A DNA stretch of 64,000 nucleotides from Pleurostoma richardsiae (taxonomy: Eukaryota; Ascomycota; Sordariomycetes; Calosphaeriales; Pleurostomataceae), in assembly GCA_030052745.1 (NCBI GenBank), contig JANBVO010000023.1, positions 496,001-560,000 of the forward strand. The letters run 5' to 3'. The notes under the pieces were generated by a model. It did not search any database and was not told the DNA's origin. It was given only the letters and a program-made list of their open reading frames with translations. This document shows positions 11,740 to 22,288 of this stretch, one piece after another. Numbering within the stretch: position 1 is the stretch's first letter; each line of letters begins with the position of its first letter. The translations under genes were made by a program, and so were the position numbers.

Positions 11740-12183
11740 TGGGGCAGCACACCGACGTCGAGTATCTCGCCCTTGCGGGTCGGCAGAGGAGGGAAGAAAA
11801 CGGTATCGTCAATACATCTTACCCTGCAGCAAGTAGGGGCCCCACCGGTATAGAATTAAAACATCCTGTACAACAAACGATCGGTATCACAACCGGAAGA
11901 CGGGGAAGGGAACACTAAGGTGATTCTCTTATAAATAGTAGTATAAGGACCAACGCCGTTGCCACCAGTCTATAAGCGTCTTGTCGTGTAGTCGTGTAAC
12001 CTTGAATACCAGTAGTTAACACTCCGGCAGGCAGGCCCGTCAAGTCTCCTCACCCCCTACAGTCATTGACATGAGAGCTGCATCGCTCCCAGTCCATACG
12101 CCCATGCCCACATAACATACTCTAAACAAAGTCGCCCGCGGGGGGAGGACCGTCCGGAAACTTCCCTCTCCCCGCCCTCATAG
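11740..12183. other. Convergent 3' intergenic region between YRA1 and UBR1
   Basis: These 444 bases contain the 3' UTRs of two convergent genes. There is AT-rich, polyadenylation-like sequence around 11920-11945. Nothing else was recognised. Confidence 0.6.
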
Positions 12184-15100
12184 TCATATGGTCTCCCACC
12201 CCCCGTTGTTGATGTCCGCCTCGAGCTTGCGGCTGATGAAGCTCGGCACGCCGTGGCTGAGCCACAGGCCGCGCAGCATCGAGTCGTAGCGCCGCTGGTT
12301 GAGGAACAGCTGCCGGTAGTGGCGCAAGCCCATGTCGGTCTCGCCGTACTTGTCGATGTAGGGCGCGTTGCTCCACGAGCCTGAGGTGCGGTGCAGGTAG
12401 AAGGCCGCACACTTGCGGATGTTGAGGAAGATGCAGCAGTTCTTCTGGCACCTGCGGTTAGAGAGAGCTAGTTAGCGTGGATGTCCTGCTCAATGCTAGG
12501 AGGAATACGTGTGATAAGTTATGAAGCCGTAGGACGGCAACTTACTTCCTCATATGCTGTTGAGCACCACCGATCCTACGAGAGGCCCTCCCCGCCCCCC
12601 GGCGCTCCTCAGCCTGACAGCATATGCTCTGGCCGCAGAAGACATCCCCGCACAGCAGGCACAGCATCGGGTCTGAGATGTCCTTGCCCGTGGTCGGGCA
12701 GCGGCGTCGCGTGCACTCCTCAATGAGGAGGTCGTAGTTCTTGGGCAGGCCAACGAGCTCGAAAATGCCCGGGTGGCTAAGCACGGCTGATGGCGGCGGG
12801 AGGACTGACTCCCTGTGCGCCTCGTTGATGATTTCGTGCTTCACCCAACCGTCCACGAGCTTGTGAGTATTGATCGGCCAGCCGTACTGGGTGGACAGCG
12901 AGGATAGTGAGGTGCACATCTCGTCGAAGGTTGGTACCCGCAGGGCTTCCGTTAGCCGGTCAAGCTCGTCCGCCTCCGGGGTCGGGGAGATGTGGCTGTT
13001 GAAGTCGACGCCGAACTTGACGTATAGCAGGATGGCAGCCTTGCGCAGGAATGTCATGGCATATCGTCGGACGAAATGATAGTAGCCGTCCAGGCTCTCG
13101 AAGCCTGGCTGACTGAAGCCCTTGTTGTCCCCGTTGTGTTGCCATGGTCCGCTCAAGTGAGCCACGTTGTTCATGTCTATAGTAGCCACAGATAAGCAGA
13201 ACTCCGCGAAATTGTTCAGAGAGGCATCCTGGCCCTGCCGATTGATGAAGTGAGGGATCCAAGCCGCGGCTGGCTGGTTGCGCCCTAGGTGGTAGACAAC
13301 CTTGACAATTTCGGCCAAGTAGCACAATCGAAGGAGATGAGAGATATCCATCTTATGCGCGGCACCAACGCCGAAGACGCATTGGCAGAGAAAGACGAAG
13401 GAGTCCAAGCTCAGCAGCGGTTCATAGACGTCCACAGGACTGCGCACCTTGTCCGTCTCAGCGCCGATGTAGTTGGCAAGGAAGAGTTGGCAGTGCTGGC
13501 GCTCGCTGTCCCGGCGAAACTCGTTGCTAACTTTGTTTTCGCCCGCATACTTCTGGGCGCCAACTGCGATATAGGAAGTGACAGTCTCGGCGAGGATACG
13601 GAGGTGCGTAAGAGCCTGCTCGGGGATCTTCTCAAGCAATATGGAGCCATATTCGCACTCGACTCCGCGCTGCTGGATCTCCACAGCAGAGATAGAGTAT
13701 CCGACGGCCTTGGCCAGGACCTCACTACTGCTGAGATCGCCTTCCTCGTCGTCTGATTCAATGTGCTCTGCAAGATTGTTCTTCTTCAAAGTATCTCGTA
13801 ATCTTCGGTAAACCGCGACGAGCTCCTTCATCATATTGCCTCCATTCGGATTGGTAGGGCGCGAAGGAGTAGCAGACTCAGAAGCCCCTAGTGCCCCCGG
13901 GAATCCGTCACTAAAAACATTCCCCGTAGAGGCAGGCTGAGAGGTTGTCTCCCACGCATCGGCGATGAGCTGGGATGACTTCTCAGCTAGGTGAGGCAGT
14001 GTGGCCGACCTCGTGTACTTGGCAAAGATATTCTGGGATTCGTCCGCAGGCCGTTGACCACCAAGAGCATATGCTGCGGATGTCATCTCGGTATCCACAA
14101 ACGCAGCGAATGAGTCTGCTGAAGAATTCAGCACGCCTGGATACGACTCTTCGTGACCCTTCCAGATGATGGGCAGGAACGCATTCCCGAGAGCTTTGCA
14201 GAGCGGGCAGACGAATTCTTGCCGCTCGATGAACTCTGGGTGATGGCGAGCAATCTGTTGCTTATGCCGCTGAATGGTGGCCTCGAAGTATATCTCGAAG
14301 CAGCTATAGTGCATGATGTGGCCACACCCGATCGACACGGGGCCAGGCCGGACACAGTGAGAAGGGAAACCCTTGCCGATAGCCTGGCGTTCCGCTTTGA
14401 ACACCTCGCCTGCGGCATTGACCTTGTCCACTATCGATCGGTTCTCGTGAGCGATACCGAAAGGTCTGATGTGCTCCGCGGAGCGGTCCAGGTCCTTCGG
14501 CGTGTTGGCGACTTCTCGGACAAAGTCAGGATCTTGAAGATCTGTCTGTCTGAGGATCCTGCTTTCCCGGATGAAGCCAAATGTGCCGTACAGGCGACGA
14601 TCGTCTATGTCTTCCTGGCAGAGAATGCACGTTCCGGTCGGATATTTCCAGTAGTTCTTCGTCTCCTCGACCGGTTCCGGGATCTCGTCGTCATCTAGGT
14701 CGTCCACGTCACCCCAGTCGATGTCGCCTTGATTCGCAAGAAAGCTCTTCTGCTGCTGCTGGAACTGAGCCATGACCCTCGCCTGGCGATCCAGCGCCGC
14801 CTTCTTCTTCCTCTCCCGCTCCTCTTCAGCGTTACCATGGATCGCTGGTGAAGCAGTGCTGATCCGATCAATCGGTATATTGAGGCGCAGATAGGCGGCC
14901 TCGAAATCACGAGGTCGCTTCTGGCGCATTCTTTTGAGGATAAGAGCAATTCTAGGGTGGCAGGACTTAAATTCATCCTTTGTAGACATCATGTTCAGGA
15001 GAGCTACTATGGTCTTCGCAGCCGGTGCCTCGGGCATGAAGTTGCTCCGAGCCACTTGGGTGACAGCGATGTGGATGAAGGAAGGCTGCGATTCATCCTC

Positions 15101-18100
15101 TTCCTGCGACTTATCCTCGGTGATGGCGATGAGAAGCAGATGCAAGACGACCTGGAGAAAGGTCTCCAACCGGGTAAAGGGGACGGTTGGCGTGAGTCTC
15201 TGAGAGACGAGGGGGTAGAGTAGAGAATAGTAGATGACCTGCGCGAACATTCCAGTAGCAGTGAAGTCCGCGAGACCAGTAAAGACTCCCGACCGGATGG
15301 GACGCAGCTTCGGCTCAAAGACGACGTCTCCAATCGGCTTTCCCGTCTTCTTGGCAATCCATTTACGGTACGCCGCCTCCGACTCCTCCCTCTGGTTCTT
15401 GTTGTAGTGAGCACTGTAGGGGTCGACCTCCTCGATATACTGAGGCTTGAGCTCAAACGTGCCGACGTCAGATACACCTTCAGGGGCTTTGAACGTGGAT
15501 ATCTCGTCCAGAACACGCTGGAACTCTTCCTGCTCCTGATATTTATCGGGCAGCTTGTTGCAGATCTCGTTGAAGGAGAGGGGCTTGAAGCAAAGCACAT
15601 GGATCAGGTCACGGCGCATTGCTAAAACATGACCGTTGGGCTCATCCTCGGTGGGTATGAGAGAGGTCCTGTCGCTCAGGAGGACGATCAATAGGTGAAC
15701 CATATCCTCAACAACGTCCAGATGCTGGGCGTCATCCTGGGCGGTCGCCTTCTGCTCAAAGAAACCCTTCACCCATTTCTCCATACCAAACCGGTCGACC
15801 ACCGACGCCAGGACGCGGCTAGGATTGCAGATTACCAGTGCCGTCTGGAGCATGAAAATGTCGCGTTGATGCGACACATCGCGCTGGAGGACACCCCGGT
15901 AGGTTCCAGCCTGATGGCGGAGGCTCATACCATTTCTCACCCACATACCAGCCTTCATCTGCGCAAGCCACGCGCAGACCCGCAAGGGGAAGTCAAACGA
16001 TGCCATGAGGTAGTCCTCCGGACCATAATCACGCCGGGGCATCACTTTCCGCCCCATCGAATGAGGCCTCAGCTTCAGCTCAGGAGTTGTGAAGCTGATG
16101 AGGGCTCGCAACTGCTCTCTTGACATGGACTTTCCACATTCGATCAGCCAAGAGAGCGTATAGTGAAGCGCGTGATGAAAGCTGATGGGCTGCTCCTCGA
16201 CGACAAACTTGACGACGTCGTACTTGGCCCCATCACTGTCAAACTCAAAATCGGTCAAGGTCTTGAAGCGGACCTCGTCCTTTATCTCCGCCTGCGTGAA
16301 CCTGGAGCGCTCGGCACCAATCGAGTTGATAATGACGCTCTTAGCCGCCAGCCGTATAGCTCTCGAAACATATAAGAAGTCCTGCTCTTTCACGTTGTTG
16401 AACGATAGCGAGAATTGCCGGCACAGGCGGTTGATCTCGCGAGTGATGAGCGACGCGCTTATCCACGTGTCGGTTTCATACTCGACGTGCTCGCCAACGG
16501 CCCTTACATTGGGGCAGATGCCTTGATGGAGCTTAACCAGATCGAGGAACTGCATCATGTACCTCTCTTCTGTCCGAAGGCGCTCTTGGACATGCGGGGA
16601 CTGGAACAAGTACTTCAGGTCTTGGAAGAAGTGGTACATGCGACGATTCGTCACGGAACCCGTATCGAAGGCTAATACAGCCGTCGATGATACGTCCCAA
16701 GGATGTCCGACTTGACGCGTCGTTAGGAAGGTGTACAGGATCGCCATAAGGCTAGTGAGGAAGTTGCCACGTTCCACGATCTCAGCGGTGATTGACGGAG
16801 TCGTCAACATCTGCAGAGAGATGTTGATGATAGAATGGTCTGGCTCGCGATCACCAATGAGGTACAGCTGGGCTAGAGTGGTGTAGAGGCCAGCAAAGCG
16901 AAGTCCAAGCACTCGCTTGAATTCGGGGATCGTGACGACCGTAGAGATGTAGAGAGAGCGGAGGTCGTTGCGCAGCTTCTTCCACATGCGGAGATCAAAG
17001 AGGATCATCCAGTCGAGTCGGACGCGGTTGAATAAGTCTTCGGCAGGAGGCACGGTCTCACGTTCCATATATGCTGCAGGAACGCCCAGCCAGTAGCGAC
17101 CGGGCTTGGGAGGCGGCGTGAAGAAGTCGTCTGGAGCGCCGGGCGTCTTTGGTATGTCGATATTAACCTTAGCATATACCGTCGGAGCTATCAGCGGTTC
17201 TGCAGTGTCCGAGTCCGAAGGTGTGAGGTCCCGGTCTCGAGTGGCGCGACGAGGTGCTGTCGGCGGAGGAGGTGGAGGGGGCGGGTACCCAGCCATAGTG
17301 GCCTCGTCCTCCTCAAGGGCTTCATCGGGAGGAGCTTGCCGCCAGTCAGACATATTCACGTCACCTGCGGTACCTGCTCCTGCATCCACCATCATCACAT
17401 CCTCTTCATCGTCTTCGTCTTCGTCCTCTTCTGCTTCCCCGCTAGATGGTGTGCCATCGCCGCCCTCCATATCAGCGTCGTCCTCGTCACTATCGTCTAG
17501 GACCTCGACAGCCTGGGCGGCTACTCTGGCTTGAGCTAATATTCTCATGTGCGCAAGGGTAACGATCTCCCTGTCCTCCCGCTGGTCGAGAAGGTCTTCG
17601 TCGTCGATGCCGTTCTTTCCGACGATAGCATGAGTCGCGGGGCTCCCTTTATGCCACGGCTTGAGAAGTTCCTCACACACGATCTGCCTCAGTATGAAGT
17701 GATCCTGGCCAACACTGCAACCGGATATGTCGCTTAGCCACTCGATCATGGTACCACACATCTGCTCTCGGAAGGTGTCCCGTGCGGACCGGATCGTTAC
17801 TGTGACGCGGATCTGCTCGAGGATGTTGGCGACTTCGAGCAGCTTCTCTATGCTCTCATCGTACATCAGAAGGGACCGTCCTATTGCGTCTGTCTCGTAT
17901 GCTTTCTCCAGACCCGTACGTAGAGGCACCCTGCACGCCCTCGCGACCTGGTCTCGGACCTCGATCACGGTATGCTTCTCATCATTCCAGAGCAGGATCG
18001 CATATTCCCCGGGAGGGCTCGTGTCTCCTCCGCAGTACGTCGAAGACAAGCGTGACATCCTCTCGTCCTGCTCGATAGATTCGACGGTCTTGGTCTGCCG

Positions 18101-18721
18101 TAGCTGCTCCGGACTGCACGATATGACGTCGCAGAGGTAGTCCAGGACCCGACCGATCGTCATCCTGATGCTGTACTCCAGGTCCATAGGCAGGCCAGCT
18201 GCCACCTTCTCCTTCCCCTTAGACTGCTCGTGCTCCCAGATCGAGTGTATCGTGCAGAACATGGGCCGCTTCCACGCCTCCGGATCGCCGCAGTCGCAGC
18301 ACCCGCTGTTGCCTGGCGAGATGCTGATGCGGACCATGTGGCCGGTGTGGTCGGTGGCGTCGAAGCACTTGCTGCAGAGACAGCATGTGTCGTCTGTGCT
18401 GCAGGTCCGGCAGCTGTAGGACGCCTCGCCGGCCTTGAAGATGTGCCCGCACGCCTTGCCGCGCGCAGCCTCGGTGTACTCTGCGCCCTCCACCGCGCCC
18501 TGCGCTTCCTTGAGCTTTGGCAGCGGGCCGGTCGGACCGCCGGGACTGCCGCTGGGGAACAGGAGCTTCATGTACTCGGGCTTGCCGCCGGCCATGCACC
18601 AGAAGAGGTTCTGGAGCAGGTCGCGGCATGCCTTCTCGCTGTATCGGTAGCTGTGCATCGAGGGCAGCTCCATCAGCAACTGACAGAGCTGCCGCTCTTG
18701 CGTCGACATGATCGGCTCCAT
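12184..18721 (-). CDS. UBR1: E3 ubiquitin ligase UBR1 (N-recognin)
   Basis: UBR1 recognises destabilising N-terminal residues and, with the Rad6/Ubc2 E2, ubiquitinates the proteins for proteasomal degradation (N-end rule). It also acts in quality control of misfolded cytosolic proteins. Two exons (18721-12546 and 12451-12184) give 2147 aa, normal for the family. Visible parts: a UBR box at ~90-159 with all its Cys/His ligands (ACGHIFKAGE, CRTCSTDDTCCLC, GCCDCGD); a ClpS-like type-2 pocket at ~235-320 (YAILLWNDEKHTVIEV); a long acidic segment at ~405-450; a RING-H2 at ~1360-1515 (GTCILCQE, CGHIMHYSCFE, FVCPLCK); and the conserved C-terminal domain with CLLCGDVFC, GGAQQHMRK|CQKNCCIF and the ending NNGGWETI. 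The 6.2-kb first exon without introns stands out against its intron-rich neighbours. The second ATG (residue 5) is an alternative start. Confidence 0.96.
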
Positions 18722-19580
18722 TCTCTCACTGCGAGCGAGTGGTCATTCTAAAGCGTCCGCAGTGTTTTCTCTCGGACGGACTCGGCGGTGGGATTCGAAC
18801 GGTTCGCGGGTGCTCGAGGTCGTTGATGCAGTTGTTGCATTACAAAGGCTGCGAACTCGAAGTGGGGGTTTGTGCTTGTCAGGCTGGTCAGGGTGTCACT
18901 GTCGGTGGCGGAAGGCGGGGAGCTACAAGCAGAAGGCGAAACTCGACCCAGGCTACAGAATGTTCGCCAATAACTGTTGTCAAAGTAATTTATGAGTATC
19001 TGTGAAAGTAGAAACTTTTTTGACTACTCTACAGTAGTTGGATGCTGCTCTCCTGGGTTGTTCGTATTGCTGCTCCAGTGGCTACAAACCCATTTATTCA
19101 CCTGCTGAAGTAACAGGCAATTAGGTAGTCGTGACGCTTTTCCTACGGGTAGGCAGTCAGGACGGATAGATGTGTCCCAGCTGGCAGGCACCTCGGCTTA
19201 ACGGTGCCATCGATACGGGTCAGGAGTCTACAGCCAAATTACCTGTCCGCCCTGGTCTAAGAACCTGAAGGGATCTCAATGTCCAGCTGAGAGGAGGCGC
19301 TTTCTGCTGACGTAGTACGTCAGAGTGAGCCATGCTCGAATCAATCTCGGCCACATAACCTAGCGGTTTGTTGAGAGTCCCCAATACAGACGAAGTTGGT
19401 CACGGAGAATCGGCACCAGCACCAGGCGTCGTAACGGTGAAGAATCGATCCGGCACTCTTGTACACTCCCATTGATAGTCTATCGCAAGCATACAAATAC
19501 ACCCTCGCGGCCGTCATCCCTCCGCGGGACGCCACACCGCCATGTCTCCGTCATATCCGCGTCGATCAAGTCGTCTCCGT
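18722..19580. other. Intergenic, UBR1 promoter and QCR9 3' flank
   Basis: These 859 bases lie between two minus-strand genes. They hold the UBR1 promoter and 5' UTR and the 3' UTR of QCR9. Short frames are present on both strands but none is convincing. No tRNA fold is supported at the GATTCGAAC motif near 18792. Confidence 0.5.
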
Positions 19581-20076
19581 TTACTCCTCGTCCTCGCTGG
19601 CGTTGACGTACTTGGCCTTGATATCCTTCCATTGCCGCTGTAGACACGCACGTTAGCATCCTCGTTCTCTTCTTCAAGTATCGGGGGGCCTGGAGACTGC
19701 GTACTCCTCGGTTTATGTTGTCCCAGACCCGGTCCATCGTCGTGTTGTAGAACCTAGCAGGCACCAGCCGTCAGCAAAACATCCTCTCCATCCATCCCGG
19801 GTCCGTCGGCCGGAGTCGAGAAGGGTTCCTTTCACGTACATCTCGAAGCCGAAGGCGCCGGCGAAGACCACGCCCAGCATCGCGTAGTTGTTCCGGAAGA
19901 TAGCACTAGATACCGCATGTTAGAGGGCGACGTCGGCAGCGCAGCCAGTCCGGGGAGGCGGGAACTTGCTTGTAGATGCTGCTCTTGTAGATCGGTCCGG
20001 CCTGCCAGGTGCGCGATTAGCCGATGCCCCGAATGCTCCCCAATTGCCGGGACGGGGCTGCTGCCATGCTCACCAT
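19581..20076 (-). CDS. QCR9: Cytochrome bc1 complex subunit 9 (Qcr9)
   Basis: Qcr9 is a small single-pass subunit of respiratory complex III in the inner mitochondrial membrane, needed for stable assembly around the Rieske protein. Five coding exons (20076-20074, 20001-19970, 19905-19840, 19753-19705, 19637-19581) give 68 aa, a normal length. The protein reads MAGPIYKSSIYNAIFRNNY, then a membrane segment (~20-40, MLGVVFAGAFGFEMFY), then WDNINRGRQWKDIK and the acidic tail ending ASEDEE. The first coding exon is only the ATG. The second intron (19906-19969) begins GCAAGT, a GC-AG intron; the junction codon AAT restores the frame exactly. The gene is too small and too split to stand out as an open frame. 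It is divergent from PYM1, with CCAAT boxes between them. Confidence 0.93.
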
Positions 20077-20559
20077 TTTGACGGTTCGATTCTTCGAGAT
20101 CGCGGGAGAGCGTGGCACTGGCTTGGTGTCTTGTGCTGCGGGCGCAATTCGTCGGGCGAAGACAGTGGTTCGATGCCGAAGAGTTCGAGGTTCCAGAGAG
20201 CCGACGCAAAATTGGGGAGGATATTCCGGCCCTTTCCTGCTTGATCCGAATCGTCGGCCTTCTGATTGGTTGAAGCTCCAATTGGCACGGAACCTGACGT
20301 GCCTCCACCAGAAAAAGCTCGGGCGCGTATCCCCGGCGCCGCACCCCCTCCACACAAACTGAATTCACGATTGGGAACAAAGACAGAGAGTAGAGTGTCT
20401 ACCCGGCATCGCATATTTGCGCCGGGCGTCGTGCTTAACATTCACGTTTCAAATTATCGTTTGATTGACCAAGTTTCTCTCGACAGCGAGCATTCACGCC
20501 CCCGTCTCGACAGCAGCTCAGCCTTATTGGCTCCCGCACCGTCACTACCACTACCCACC
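20077..20559. promoter_or_regulatory. Divergent promoter of QCR9 and PYM1
   Basis: These 483 bases separate the two start codons. The stretch upstream of PYM1 is C/T-rich with CCACC directly before the ATG, a good start context. Open frames extend through this region on both strands, but the conserved proteins start at the ends given here. CCAAT boxes are listed separately. Confidence 0.7.
20265..20374. promoter_or_regulatory. Cluster of CCAAT boxes upstream of QCR9
   Basis: ATTGG occurs at 20265-20269 and 20370-20374, and the palindrome CCAATTGG, which offers CCAAT on both strands, at 20278-20285. This is 190-300 bases upstream of the QCR9 ATG. CCAAT boxes bind the HAP/CBC complex, which controls respiratory genes in fungi, so the placement suits a complex III gene. 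Binding itself is an inference. Confidence 0.45.
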
Positions 20560-21201
20560 ATGCCCTCCCAGCCAAGCAACGCCGGCATCGTCACCGACGA
20601 GTCCAGCGGCCAGCGGCACATCCCCTCCTCCGTCCGCGCCGACGGCAGCACCCGCCGGGCCATCAAGATCCGCCCTGGCTACCGTCCCCCGGAGGACGTC
20701 GAGGTCTACAAGAACCGCACCGCCGAGGGCTTCCGCAGCCGCACCAAGGCCGGGGGCGTCGTCGGCGCCGAGGGCCTGAAGGACGAAGACAACGGCGACG
20801 GCAACGCGGCCGCCGGCTCGACCGCTGCCAATAAGAACGCCAAGCGGCGCGAAGCGCGGAAGAGGGCCAAGGCCGCTGCTGAAGCGAATGGCGGCGAGGA
20901 CAAGACCGCGGAGGATGAGAAGGCGGGCGAGCAGCAACAGCAGGAAGCTTCCGTCGCCGACCCGGAGGTGGAAAGGGAAAAGAAGGCTCGGGCGCTCAAG
21001 AAGAAGCTGAAGCAGGCTAAGGATCTGAAGGACCGGAAGGAGGGCGGCCAGTCGCTCCTGCCGGAGCAGATCGCCAAGGTGATCAAGATCAGCGAGCTCA
21101 TCCGGGAGCTCGACGCTCTGGGCTTCGACGCCGAGGGCGAGCCGAAGGATTCCCAGTCTGCGGCGCCGGCTAAGAAGGCCGAGGAGAAGACCCCAGCTTG
21201 A
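20560..21201 (+). CDS. PYM1: Exon junction complex disassembly factor PYM (WIBG/Mago-binding)
   Basis: PYM binds the Mago-Y14 heterodimer and the small ribosomal subunit and strips exon junction complexes from translated mRNA in the cytoplasm. A single exon gives 213 aa. The Mago-binding region is at residues ~19-47 and carries the family pattern RHIPSSVRADGSTRR followed by KIRPGYRPPEDV. The middle is Ala/Lys/Glu-rich and disordered. A basic coiled coil, RALKKKLKQAKDLKDRK, lies at ~145-165, followed by the C-terminal conserved helix (LLPEQIAKVIKISEL). The start is the ATG in a CCACC context; the frame is open upstream but not conserved. Finding PYM fits an intron-rich genome that keeps the exon junction complex. 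Confidence 0.92.
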   Translation: MPSQPSNAGIVTDESSGQRHIPSSVRADGSTRRAIKIRPGYRPPEDVEVYKNRTAEGFRSRTKAGGVVGAEGLKDEDNGDGNAAAGSTAANKNAKRREARKRAKAAAEANGGEDKTAEDEKAGEQQQQEASVADPEVEREKKARALKKKLKQAKDLKDRKEGGQSLLPEQIAKVIKISELIRELDALGFDAEGEPKDSQSAAPAKKAEEKTPA

Positions 21202-22288
21202 GAGGCCTAAATCTTGCACAAATGTCTGATCAAGATGTCGGTTCATACGCAACGATATCGGTCTACGGCACATTATTCTGACTCTGGCAATACCAGCGCT
21301 CCAGATCCAAGGGAAGCGACGGCCTTTCTGCGACAGAGCCTCGTCACTTCCACAAGCTACATGTTTCCGCCAAGAGACCTTGGCGCTGCTCAAAGCTTGA
21401 GCCTTATCGGCTTCAGCTGGGAAGATGCAGAACGACGGAATGAAGCATTGCCTGGGCAGAATGCGACGAGCTTCAAGGACATCATTGCGATACACCCTCT
21501 CCTGAGGAGAAAGAAACCTTTGTTAGCCTCGCGGGGTAAGGGGTATCAGTACAGCACCGCCAACATGCCAGCTGCTGTTCCTCTCAATCGCCTAATCGGT
21601 CCGGCAGCACGGTGCATCAAGCCGCGACACGCAGGGGTGTGAGCTATTCCTTGATTTCTACGAGGATCGAGAGCTCTGGGTTGCATGTGTGACTGCCGTT
21701 AATGAAACCTGGAGCGGATAGATAACCAAATCAAGGTTCACATCGCTTCAATATCTGATCGTTCTACCGCGACATTGTCATAGCGTGTACCCAACTGTAA
21801 TCATGAGCCCATATGAAACCAGGATCTGGATATCAAGTACTGTTTGGAGAAAAATGTATGTAGGTACTTTACCCAATGTCAAACTTTCTATACTCCGGAG
21901 CCCCTTGAAAGGTCAGCGACTATTTACAAGAGGTAGACCAGGAGACCATCCGTTCATGGCCCTATACTGAAAAAGGAGTGCAATCTAAAGATATCAGACA
22001 AGATCCAGCAGACTCCATGAACCCGTCGTTTCCTCTCCGTCTCTTCGTCTTCCGCGTAGATACTCGAGTCGCGGGTGTGAGCAAGAAAAGACGGTAGATA
22101 GGAGAAGCCAAGCCCGACGCTCCCCCTTCATCACCTCCTTCACCTCGTATATATCGTAGCTCATAAGTTGATCCCAGCGCCTACAATGAGAAAAAGAAAT
22201 CGAGCCAAAAAGCAACATTGATGCAGATACATCCCCATTCTCCCATGCTCTCCGCTTTGCCTCCATCTCTCGCCCCCTTAATCTCCTC
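21202..22288. other. Convergent 3' intergenic region between PYM1 and GH5
   Basis: These 1087 bases follow PYM1 (plus) and the GH5 gene (minus). An open frame of 142 codons at 21214-21642 begins 13 bases after the PYM1 stop, has no recognisable domain and is probably 3' UTR. Nothing else was seen. Confidence 0.5.

Noticed and set aside
18785-18830. GATTCGAAC motif resembling a tRNA T-arm on the minus strand
   Set aside because: The flanks do not form a T stem and no acceptor or anticodon arm was found.
20551-21495. 314-codon antisense frame over PYM1
   Set aside because: Opposite of a conserved gene; Leu-rich shadow without a domain.
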